This document shows, piece after piece, positions 26,089-32,709 of a DNA stretch of 64,000 bases. The notes beneath the pieces are model-generated. The model saw nothing but the letters and a program-made list of their open reading frames with translations, was not told the DNA's origin and searched no databases. The translations under genes and the position numbers were made by a program. The DNA comes from Microbacterium sp. BH-3-3-3 (GTDB taxonomy: Bacteria > Actinomycetota > Actinomycetes > Actinomycetales > Microbacteriaceae): assembly GCF_001792815.1 (NCBI RefSeq), contig NZ_CP017674.1:2604001-2668000 (forward strand), given 5' to 3'. Numbering within the stretch: the first letter of the stretch is position 1; the number at the start of each line of letters is the position of its first letter.

Positions 26089-27540
26089 ATGGCACTCTCA
26101 CTCCGCACCACCCGAGACGGTCGGCCTCGCAAGAAGATCGACCGCAACCACTGGCTCTACATCTCGGTCATCATCGCCGTCGTCGCCGGTGTCGTCGTCG
26201 GTCTCGTCGCTCCGGCGTTCGCCACCACGCTCGAGCCGGTCGGCAAGGGCTTCGTCAGCCTCATCAAGATGATGATCGCCCCGGTCATCTTCTGCACGAT
26301 CGTCGTGGGCATCGGCTCGATCGCCAAGGCCTCCACGGTCGGCAAGATCGGCGGCCTGGCGATGGTCTACTTCCTCGTGATGTCGTCGTTCGCGCTCATC
26401 ATCGGCCTCGTCGTCGGCAACATCATCCACCCCGGCGAGGGCCTCAACATCTCGGGCTCGACGTACGAGGCGGCCGCCGAAGCGACCACGACCCAGGACT
26501 TCATCCTCGGGATCATTCCGACCACGTTCTTCTCGGCGTTCACCGGCGGCAGCATCCTGCAGGTGCTGTTCATCGCCCTTCTCGTCGGCTTCGCCCTGCA
26601 GGGCATGGGCGAGCGCGGCGCGCGCATGGTCGAGGGCATCCGCAACTTCCAGGTGCTCGTCTTCCGCATCCTCGGCATGATCCTCTGGCTCGCCCCGATC
26701 GGTGCCTTCGGTGCTATCGCCGCGGTCGTCGGCAAGACCGGCTTCCAGGCCGTGATCAGCCTCGGTGTCCTGATGGGCGCGTTCTACCTCACGTGCTTCC
26801 TCTTCATCACCCTCGTGCTCGGAACGCTCCTCTACGTCGTGACCCGCACCAACATCTTCACGCTGATGAAGTACCTCGGCCGCGAGTACCTGCTCATCGT
26901 CGGCACCTCCTCGTCCGAGGCGGCTCTTCCCCGCCTCATCGCCAAGATGGAGCACCTCGGTGTCTCGAAGCCCGTCGTCGGCATCACCGTCCCGACCGGC
27001 TACTCGTTCAACCTCGACGGCACCGCGATCTACCTCACGATGGCGTCGCTGTTCATCGCCTCGGCCATGGGTTCGCCCATGTCGATCGGCGAGCAGATCG
27101 GCCTCATGATCTTCATGATCATCGCCTCGAAGGGGGCGGCCGGTGTCACCGGTGCCGGCCTCGCCACCCTCGCCGGCGGCCTCTCGGCCTACCGCCCCGA
27201 CCTGGTCGACGGCGTCGGCGTGATCGTCGGCATCGACCGGTTCATGTCGGAGGCCCGTGCGGTCACCAACTTCACCGGCAACGCCGTGGCCACGATGCTG
27301 ATCGGCGTCTGGACCAAGCAGTACGACGGTCAGCGTGTGCGCGAGGTCCTCTCCGGCAACATCCCGTTCGACGAGACCCTGCTCACCGGTCACGACCACT
27401 CGGCCACCCCGGCGGCGGATGCCAAGGAGCTCGCCTCGGCAGAGGTCGGTGCCGGCCCCGCCGTCAAGGTCGACACGCAGTCGCTCGACGCGTTCCGCGC
27501 CCAGGCGGCGGCGGAGGCGGCGGCGCGGGGTCGTTCGTGA
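26089..27540 (+). CDS. dctA: Cation:dicarboxylate symporter, DctA type
   Basis: 483 residues, eight membrane helices plus two re-entrant loops. Takes up succinate, fumarate or malate with cations. GTSSSEAALPRLIAKMEHLG is the serine-rich loop, and PTGYSFNLDGTAIYLTMA and ASKGAAGVTGAGLATLAGGL are the substrate and cation motifs of the glutamate/dicarboxylate symporter family. The last 60 residues are a charged cytoplasmic tail. AAAGGGGAA precedes ATG 26089. Its stop overlaps the GTG of the CitE-like gene, so transporter and enzyme are co-expressed, probably under the divergent two-component system. Confidence 0.95.
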   Translation: MALSLRTTRDGRPRKKIDRNHWLYISVIIAVVAGVVVGLVAPAFATTLEPVGKGFVSLIKMMIAPVIFCTIVVGIGSIAKASTVGKIGGLAMVYFLVMSSFALIIGLVVGNIIHPGEGLNISGSTYEAAAEATTTQDFILGIIPTTFFSAFTGGSILQVLFIALLVGFALQGMGERGARMVEGIRNFQVLVFRILGMILWLAPIGAFGAIAAVVGKTGFQAVISLGVLMGAFYLTCFLFITLVLGTLLYVVTRTNIFTLMKYLGREYLLIVGTSSSEAALPRLIAKMEHLGVSKPVVGITVPTGYSFNLDGTAIYLTMASLFIASAMGSPMSIGEQIGLMIFMIIASKGAAGVTGAGLATLAGGLSAYRPDLVDGVGVIVGIDRFMSEARAVTNFTGNAVATMLIGVWTKQYDGQRVREVLSGNIPFDETLLTGHDHSATPAADAKELASAEVGAGPAVKVDTQSLDAFRAQAAAEAAARGRS

Positions 27541-28370
27541 GCCTGACGCACGACACCTCGGCGGGGGCGGCTTCGGTCGCCCCCGCCCCGGCGCGTGTCG
27601 ACCTCGCGCGCACGTGGATGCTGCGCTCGCCGCTCGCCGGCGGCCTCGAGACGTCGGCCGATGTGCTGGTGCTCGACCTCGAAGACGGCCTCCCGGCCGG
27701 GCGTAAGGCCGAGGGTCGGGACCGCGCCCGCGCCGCGGCCTCCGACGCCCCGGTGTGGTTGCGCATCAGCGCCGCCGGAACCCGCGACGGCCAGGCCGAC
27801 CTCGCTCTCGGTCGCGAGCTCGATGACCGCCTCGCCGGCGTCGTGCTGGCGATGTGCGCCGGGCCCGCCGACGTCGCCCATGTGGCGGCATCCCTCCCCG
27901 CCGGTGTCCCCATCGTCGCCATGGTCGAATCGGCTGCGGCCCTGTTGGCCGCCCCCGCGATCGCCGCGCACCCGGCCACCCGCCGTCTCGCGTTCGGCAC
28001 CGGGGACTTCCGCCGCGACACCGGCATGGGGGTCGACCGCATCGCCCTGTCGTGGCCGCGGGCGCAGCTGGTCGTCGCCTCCGCCGCGGCCGGTATCGCC
28101 GGACCGATCGACGGCCCGTGCGGTCCGGTGGATCAGGCTCAGGATGCCGCCGCGCACGCCGTCGCGATGGGATTCACCGGCACGCTCGCGCTCCACGATG
28201 CCGCCGTCGACGGCGCGCACGCCGCGTTCACGCCGTCGCCGGCCGAGGTCGACGCCGCTCTCGCGCTGCTGTCGGCGACGCCCGACGGTCCGGTCGACGG
28301 CTCCTACGCCCCGACCCTGGCGCGTGCCCGCGCCCTGGTGGAGCGCGCCGAGGCGCTGGCCTCGCTCTGA
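27537..28370 (+). CDS. CitE-like HpcH/HpaI aldolase-lyase family protein
   Basis: 277 residues from GTG 27537 (GTGA overlap with dctA). RTWMLRSPLAGGLETSADVLVLDLEDGLP, VWLRISAAGTRDGQADL, VPIVAMVESAAALLAAPAIAAHP and LAFGTGDFRRDTGMG are the metal- and CoA-binding segments of the citrate lyase beta/malyl-CoA lyase superfamily. No citDFXG genes are adjacent, so it is not part of a classical citrate lyase. A stand-alone malyl- or citramalyl-CoA-type lyase acting on what DctA imports is the best guess. Two short low-complexity stretches at the N terminus are disordered. Confidence 0.85.
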   Translation: MSLTHDTSAGAASVAPAPARVDLARTWMLRSPLAGGLETSADVLVLDLEDGLPAGRKAEGRDRARAAASDAPVWLRISAAGTRDGQADLALGRELDDRLAGVVLAMCAGPADVAHVAASLPAGVPIVAMVESAAALLAAPAIAAHPATRRLAFGTGDFRRDTGMGVDRIALSWPRAQLVVASAAAGIAGPIDGPCGPVDQAQDAAAHAVAMGFTGTLALHDAAVDGAHAAFTPSPAEVDAALALLSATPDGPVDGSYAPTLARARALVERAEALASL

Positions 28371-28493
28371 CCGCAGCCCTGAGCCTGTCGCGGGGCCGGC
28401 CCGCATTCAGGTCCCGGTGAGGTCGACGAGGTCGGGATCCGCCTGTCGCCGGGTCTCCGTCTCAGCGCCCCGGGCCCCCAGCCGGTCGGCAGC

Positions 28494-29048
28494 TCAGCGG
28501 CCCCGCCCGAACCAACGCCGACGCCGCGCCGGTGCCACAGCGACCGCCGCCTCCCGCGCCCGCCGCCGCTCGCCCCATGCCCGTACCTCGGCCTCGACGT
28601 CGACCGTCGGCGTCACCACCGGCGGCCCGCCCTGCAGCTGACGTCTGGCTTCGACGACCCGGCGGTTGAAGTCCTCCACGGCCTCCCGCACCTCGGGCTC
28701 GCGCGTGAGCGCGTCCAGCCTCTGCGCCATCTCGGCGTGCTCGACGCGCAGGGTCAGCGCGGGCGGTCCGAGGCCGGTGAGCTGCTCGGTCTCGATCTTG
28801 CGGCGGATCCACCAGTCGGGGTCGTGAGCGGCGCCGAGGTCGGGCAGGGGCTTGCCCGCGCCGGGGAGGTCGTCGAACTCGCCGCGACGGATCGCCTGCT
28901 GGATCGCCGTCTCGACGAAGGCAACGCGTTCGGCGGCCGTCGACCCCCGCGCCGGACGCTCGTCCGACGCGGGTTCGAGCAGGCCGTCGTCGCGGAGCGC
29001 GCGATCGAGGCGATACCGTTCGGCTGCCTGGCGGGGGTCGTCGCTCAC
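28494..29048 (-). CDS. DUF1992 (DnaJ-homologue subfamily C member 28 type) protein
   Basis: 184 residues. The DUF1992 core is clear: ERVAFVETAIQQAIRRGEFDDLPGAGKPLPD followed by DPDWWIRRKIETEQL. This domain is shared with vertebrate DNAJC28 but has no J domain here. The C terminus is a basic tail ending RRRRWFGRGR that could bind nucleic acid or membrane. Function is unknown. Its start overlaps the stop of the MpaB-family gene, suggesting co-transcription. Confidence 0.88.
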   Translation of the reverse strand: MSDDPRQAAERYRLDRALRDDGLLEPASDERPARGSTAAERVAFVETAIQQAIRRGEFDDLPGAGKPLPDLGAAHDPDWWIRRKIETEQLTGLGPPALTLRVEHAEMAQRLDALTREPEVREAVEDFNRRVVEARRQLQGGPPVVTPTVDVEAEVRAWGERRRAREAAVAVAPARRRRWFGRGR

Positions 29049-29977
29049 GCGGCTTCCCGCCCCTCACGCTCCAGGCGCCGCAGCCGCTCGCGCGCCATGT
29101 CCTGGGCCCGCGGGCCGGAGCCCAGGGCCCGCTCGGTGACGCGCAGGATCACGCGCGTGAGCGTCAGGACGGGAAGAGGCCAGCGCCGCACGCCGAGCAT
29201 CTTCCGGTAGCGGCGGGGGATCGTCGCCACCGCCGCCGCGAACAGCACGCGGTACGACAACCCCATGACGCCGGGGAACGGCGGTCGGCGCAGGAACGAG
29301 ACCACGTCCGCGACCCGTTCGTCTCCGCGCAGCTCGCCACGCTCCCAGAACCCGTCGATCTCGGCGCGCAGGGCCGCGCGCGTGAGGGGCGGGTCGACGA
29401 CCCGCATGAGGCGCCCGGCGGTCGCCCAGTCGGCGACATAGGCATCGGGTCCGCCGGGGATGGGTTTCTTCGAGGCCTCGTGCCCGGCGAGGAACGCATC
29501 GGTGAAGGCCAGGTGCACCCACCGCACGAGGTCCTGCGCCTCGGCCGTGTACCGGCGTTCCTCCCCGTCGCCCGCCTGGTACTCGCCCTTCACCCGTTGG
29601 TGGAAGCGTCCGACGCGGGCGGTCTCGGCATCCGCCTGCGTGCGCGAGCCGTAGGTCAACGTGATGACCCAGCGCACCGTACCGGTGAGGCGTCCGATCG
29701 GATCCTCGCGGTAGCGCGACCAGTCGTGCACGCCCGCCAGCGCCCCCGGGTGCAGCGCCTGCAGCAGCAGGGCACGGATGCCGGCGACCAGCGTGCCCAT
29801 TCCGGCGTGCACGGTCCACGCGGGACCGTTCTCGACGAAGTAGCCGGCGTCGTCGCCCTCGGCGATCGCGCGCACGTAGGGGGCCATGCCGGTCGGGTCG
29901 CCCGCGAGGGCGACGAGGATCTTCCCGCGTAGCGACTGGATCCAGTCGGGAGCGGGGGAGTGGGGAGCGTCGGTCAC
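29045..29977 (-). CDS. Oxygenase MpaB family protein (DUF2236)
   Basis: 310 residues from GTG 29977. LLLQALHPGALAGVHDWSRYREDPIGRLTGTVRWVITLTYGSRTQADAETARV and LVRWVHLAFTDAFLAGHE are the conserved heme-associated segments of the MpaB/latex-clearing-protein superfamily (DUF2236). In that superfamily histidines near HPGALAGV and the WVH segment coordinate heme b. No signal peptide is seen. The physiological substrate of bacterial members is mostly unknown. Translationally coupled to the DUF1992 gene. Confidence 0.88.
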   Translation of the reverse strand: MTDAPHSPAPDWIQSLRGKILVALAGDPTGMAPYVRAIAEGDDAGYFVENGPAWTVHAGMGTLVAGIRALLLQALHPGALAGVHDWSRYREDPIGRLTGTVRWVITLTYGSRTQADAETARVGRFHQRVKGEYQAGDGEERRYTAEAQDLVRWVHLAFTDAFLAGHEASKKPIPGGPDAYVADWATAGRLMRVVDPPLTRAALRAEIDGFWERGELRGDERVADVVSFLRRPPFPGVMGLSYRVLFAAAVATIPRRYRKMLGVRRWPLPVLTLTRVILRVTERALGSGPRAQDMARERLRRLEREGREAA

Positions 29978-30025
29978 CCTTCCAGCGTGCCACCGTCTGA
30001 GCGGGTGGGCTCCGTGGAGAGAGGG

Positions 30026-30556
30026 TCAGTGACCTTCGTGGGTGATGACGGGCACGGTGCCGTCGTCGCGTAGCAGCACGGCGTTCTGCGTGGCGCCGAG
30101 GGCGGGGGTGACGACGACGGCGATGACGGCGGCGGCGACCAGCAGGCCGATCACGCTCATGGGTTTGGCGGTGCGCTCGGGTGCGGCGGCCCGGCGTTGC
30201 CGGCGTAGGTGCACGGCCGTGGTCGCGCCGACGACCACCAGCAGAAAGGATGCCGCGGCGACGGCCACGATGCTGGTGCGCGCGGGAGCGGCGAACATCA
30301 GGGCGAAGACGGTGAACAGAGAGACCAGGCTGCCCGCGAGGGCGGCCCGGGGGGTGACGAGGCGCCCGGCGGAGAGAACCGCGGCGCCCCAGACGAGGGC
30401 GGCGAGTCCGAGGACCACCGCCCCGACTCCGAGGCCGCGCGCGGCGACCCCGGAGCCGGTGGTGATGATGGCGCCCGCACCGAGGGCGGCGGTGATGAGC
30501 CCGGCCCCCCATGCAGACACGGAGGGCCACGACCGTACGAACGTCGCGGCGGTCAT
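30026..30556 (-). CDS. Hypothetical small membrane protein
   Basis: 176 residues with about five membrane helices (for example AWGAGLITAALGAGAIITTGSGVAARG and LAGSLVSLFTVFALMFAAP). A short basic loop (HLRRQRRAAAPERTAKP) lies before the last helix, and the tail is ALGATQNAVLLRDDGTVPVITHEGH. I do not recognise the family. It lies 2 bp after the DUF4383 gene in the same direction, so the two are probably one operon. Confidence 0.75.
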   Translation of the reverse strand: MTAATFVRSWPSVSAWGAGLITAALGAGAIITTGSGVAARGLGVGAVVLGLAALVWGAAVLSAGRLVTPRAALAGSLVSLFTVFALMFAAPARTSIVAVAAASFLLVVVGATTAVHLRRQRRAAAPERTAKPMSVIGLLVAAAVIAVVVTPALGATQNAVLLRDDGTVPVITHEGH

Positions 30557-30558
30557 CG

Positions 30559-30969
30559 TCAGACCGCTGCGGTGCGGGGGACGTTGCGCTCGGTGCCCAG
30601 GCCGACACCCAGCAGCACGACGGCGCTGGCGAGGTGCAGGAAGTGGTCGGGCACGTTCAGGGCCAGGATGTTCGCCGAGGTACCGACCAGGAAGAAGCCG
30701 ACGATGCCGAGCAGCAGGTAGACGGCGCCGACGGTCGTGTTGACGCCCTTGGCGGCGCGTGCGTTGGCCAGACCCGCGACGAGCAGCGCGCCACCGATCA
30801 GAAGGTGGGCGATGTTGTGCAGCGGGTTGACCTCGAAGATGCCCAGCAGCAGGCCACCCTGCGTGGCGATGAATCCGACACCGCCGGTGACGGCGAAGCC
30901 GAGCAGACCCACGAGCAGGTAGACAGCGCCGAAGACGGTGGCCACGAGACGGTTGGGTGATGAGCTCAT
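30559..30969 (-). CDS. DUF4383 family membrane protein
   Basis: 136 residues from ATG 30969 (MSSSPNRLVATVFGAVYLLVGLLGF), preceded by GGGAGGTTCATC. Four membrane helices. The conserved HNIAHLLIGGALLVAG and VPDHFLHLASAVVLLGVGL segments define DUF4383, common in actinobacteria and often linked to stress or exopolysaccharide genes. Function unknown. Confidence 0.88.
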   Translation of the reverse strand: MSSSPNRLVATVFGAVYLLVGLLGFAVTGGVGFIATQGGLLLGIFEVNPLHNIAHLLIGGALLVAGLANARAAKGVNTTVGAVYLLLGIVGFFLVGTSANILALNVPDHFLHLASAVVLLGVGLGTERNVPRTAAV

Positions 30970-31240
30970 GATGAACCTCCCAGAGAGTTGGCAGCGACCG
31001 TCCGGCCGCGTCACATCATCTTCGGAGGCAATGCATGGATTGGATTGGCCTTTGCGTCAGTGCAGGCGATCCGGTAGAACCCGGGGGTGTGGGGCGACTC
31101 CCGAAAACGACAGAAGGCCCCCGAGTACTCTCCGAGGCCCTCCGTTATATAGCCGACCATAGGTGAGAGGCGAACGCCGACTCGGGGCATTGCGTTTCAC
31201 CCGGTGTTCACGTAACCCGCGGTTCTGCCACACTGCGGTC
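30970..31240. other. 271 bp intergenic gap with divergent promoters
   Basis: The gap separates the minus-strand DUF4383 gene from the plus-strand DUF1905 gene. It is less GC-rich in the middle (for example GTTATATAGCC at 31143-31153), which fits a promoter. A GGCCCCCGAG...CCGAGGCC partial dyad lies at about 31111-31134. No gene or RNA was recognised. Confidence 0.4.
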
Positions 31241-31669
31241 ATGCGTTTCGAGACGACCCTGTCGCAGATCGGCAACAACACCGGTATCGAGGTGCCGCCC
31301 GAGGTCGTCGAGGCCCTCGGCGGCGGCAGACGCGCCGCCGTCGTCGTCGATGTGAACGGGTACGTCTATCCCAGTACGCTCGCCGTCATGGGCGGGCGGC
31401 AGCTCATCCCGTTCTCGGCCGACAAACGCGCAGCGACGGGGTTGTCGGGCGGCGATCCGATCGTCGTCGAGCTGCGACTCGACACCGCTCCGCGCACCGT
31501 CGAGGTACCCGACGATCTCGCCGCGGCTCTCGACGCGGCGGGCGCGCGCGCCGCGTTCGACGCTCTCGCTCCCAGCGCGCGAAAGGCCCACGTCGCGAAC
31601 GTCGAGGGAGCCAAAACGGCCGACACCCGCGCGCGGCGCATCACCTCCCTCGCGACGAAGCTCGGTTGA
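31241..31669 (+). CDS. DUF1905 / YdeI-OmpD-associated family protein
   Basis: 142 residues from ATG 31241. The DUF1905 beta-barrel domain covers residues 1-90 (MRFETTLSQIGNNTGIEVPPEVVEALG ... PFSADKRAATGLSGGDPIVVELRLD). The YdeI/OmpD-associated C terminus contains PDDLAAALDAAGARAAFDALAPSARKAHVANVEGAKTADTRARRI. E. coli YdeI members are linked to polymyxin or bacteriocin protection, but the role here is unknown. Cytoplasmic. Confidence 0.85.
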   Translation: MRFETTLSQIGNNTGIEVPPEVVEALGGGRRAAVVVDVNGYVYPSTLAVMGGRQLIPFSADKRAATGLSGGDPIVVELRLDTAPRTVEVPDDLAAALDAAGARAAFDALAPSARKAHVANVEGAKTADTRARRITSLATKLG

Positions 31670-31723
31670 CCTCGACGGACCGCGTGGGGGACGCGCGACC
31701 GATAGCCTGGACCGGGAGGTCAC

Positions 31724-32359
31724 GTGGGGCGCACGAAGGAAGCCATCGCCGAAGGGCTGTCGATCGCGACGGCCGCGGCCCGGCTTTCGCTGCGCAATCG
31801 CATCCTGGTCGAGACGATCGCCCGAGGCGGTCACTTCGACGGTGACGTCTTCGCGGAGTTCGCCCGTAAGACGCTGAGCTCTCTCGCCGACGAGCAGGAC
31901 CAGGCCGCCGAGCGCGTGACGCATCAGCGAAAGCGTGCGTGGGGCCGATTCTCCGACTCCTCGGGAACCCACGACTACCGCGACCGTGACACCCGCAACC
32001 TGCGGCGTCGCGCCAAGCAGTCGCACGGCGTCGCCAAAGAGCTGCGTGCCCTCGCCGACGATCCCGAGCGCGTGCGCCAGCTCGTCGCCGCGGCGCGCAT
32101 CGCGGCCTGGGGTGACGTCGAGGCCAATCTCAGTCAGCGTCTCGACGTCGAGGGGATGACGGCCGACGCCGACCCCGAATACGCGACGATGCGGCGTGCC
32201 CGCATGGATGCCCTGCGCATGGTCGACCTCGCCCGCCTCGCGTCGCAGGCGAAGCGCCGGGCGAAAGACAAGGCCGAGGCGGCCGAGGCGGCCTCCGAGG
32301 CCGCGCCGACGACCGGCGGCGGCAAGAGCGGCAAGAAGAAGAAGTCGGCCGCGCTCTGA
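31724..32359 (+). CDS. Conserved actinobacterial protein of unknown function
   Basis: 211 residues from GTG 31724, 54 bp after the previous gene. Helical and charged: GLSIATAAARLSLRNRILVETIARGGHFDGDVFAEFARKTLSSLADEQ, then HDYRDRDTRNLRRRAKQSHGVAKELRALADDPERVRQLVAAARIAAWGDVEANLSQRL. The tail of alanines, lysines and glycines (GGGKSGKKKKSAAL) is low complexity and could bind nucleic acid. No catalytic motif is recognised. It may appear in databases under a spurious asparagine-synthase name, which nothing in the sequence supports. Confidence 0.8.
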   Translation: MGRTKEAIAEGLSIATAAARLSLRNRILVETIARGGHFDGDVFAEFARKTLSSLADEQDQAAERVTHQRKRAWGRFSDSSGTHDYRDRDTRNLRRRAKQSHGVAKELRALADDPERVRQLVAAARIAAWGDVEANLSQRLDVEGMTADADPEYATMRRARMDALRMVDLARLASQAKRRAKDKAEAAEAASEAAPTTGGGKSGKKKKSAAL

Positions 32360-32445
32360 CGCGACTCCGGAGCGCGGCGAGGGCGGCGTCCGGATGCCGA
32401 CGCCGTGCGCAGCCGCGGTCGACGGCTACACGGAAGGCGGATGCC

Positions 32446-32658
32446 ATGGCGAAGCGACGGTTCGGACGCACGGCTCGGGTCGCCCGGCCGGGGTACGCGA
32501 TGGTGTCGGTGAGCGCGCGCGACGCGAACGGGTTCGTGCACCACTACGACGACATCGAGGCATCGCTCGATTCCCTGCGCGAGGCCATCGCGATCCTGCA
32601 GCGCACATCAGCGCGGGACGATGCCGCGCCCGGCGACGAGGCCGACCCGCTCTCCTGA
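32446..32658 (+). CDS. Small hypothetical protein
   Basis: 70 residues from ATG 32446, preceded by GGAAGGCGG. Basic start (MAKRRFGRTARVARPGYAMVSVSARDANGFVHHYDDIEASLDSLREAIAIL) with a predicted strand-strand-helix and an acidic tail. Family not recognised. Codon use matches the surroundings, and it sits 50 bp before a secreted protein gene. Confidence 0.65.
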   Translation: MAKRRFGRTARVARPGYAMVSVSARDANGFVHHYDDIEASLDSLREAIAILQRTSARDDAAPGDEADPLS

Positions 32659-32709
32659 GAAGCGATCTCGCTCGAAGAACGCGCTTTCTCGAGTCGATAA
32701 GCTTCGCCC

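Noticed and set aside
27537..28370. citE of a complete citrate lyase
   Set aside because: No citD, citF, citC or citG is nearby, so only the superfamily is assigned.
30970..31240. Small RNA or riboswitch in the gap
   Set aside because: Only a partial dyad and a TATA-like stretch are visible; no known RNA motif.
31724..32359. Asparagine synthase
   Set aside because: No glutaminase or synthetase motifs are present; the protein is short and helical.
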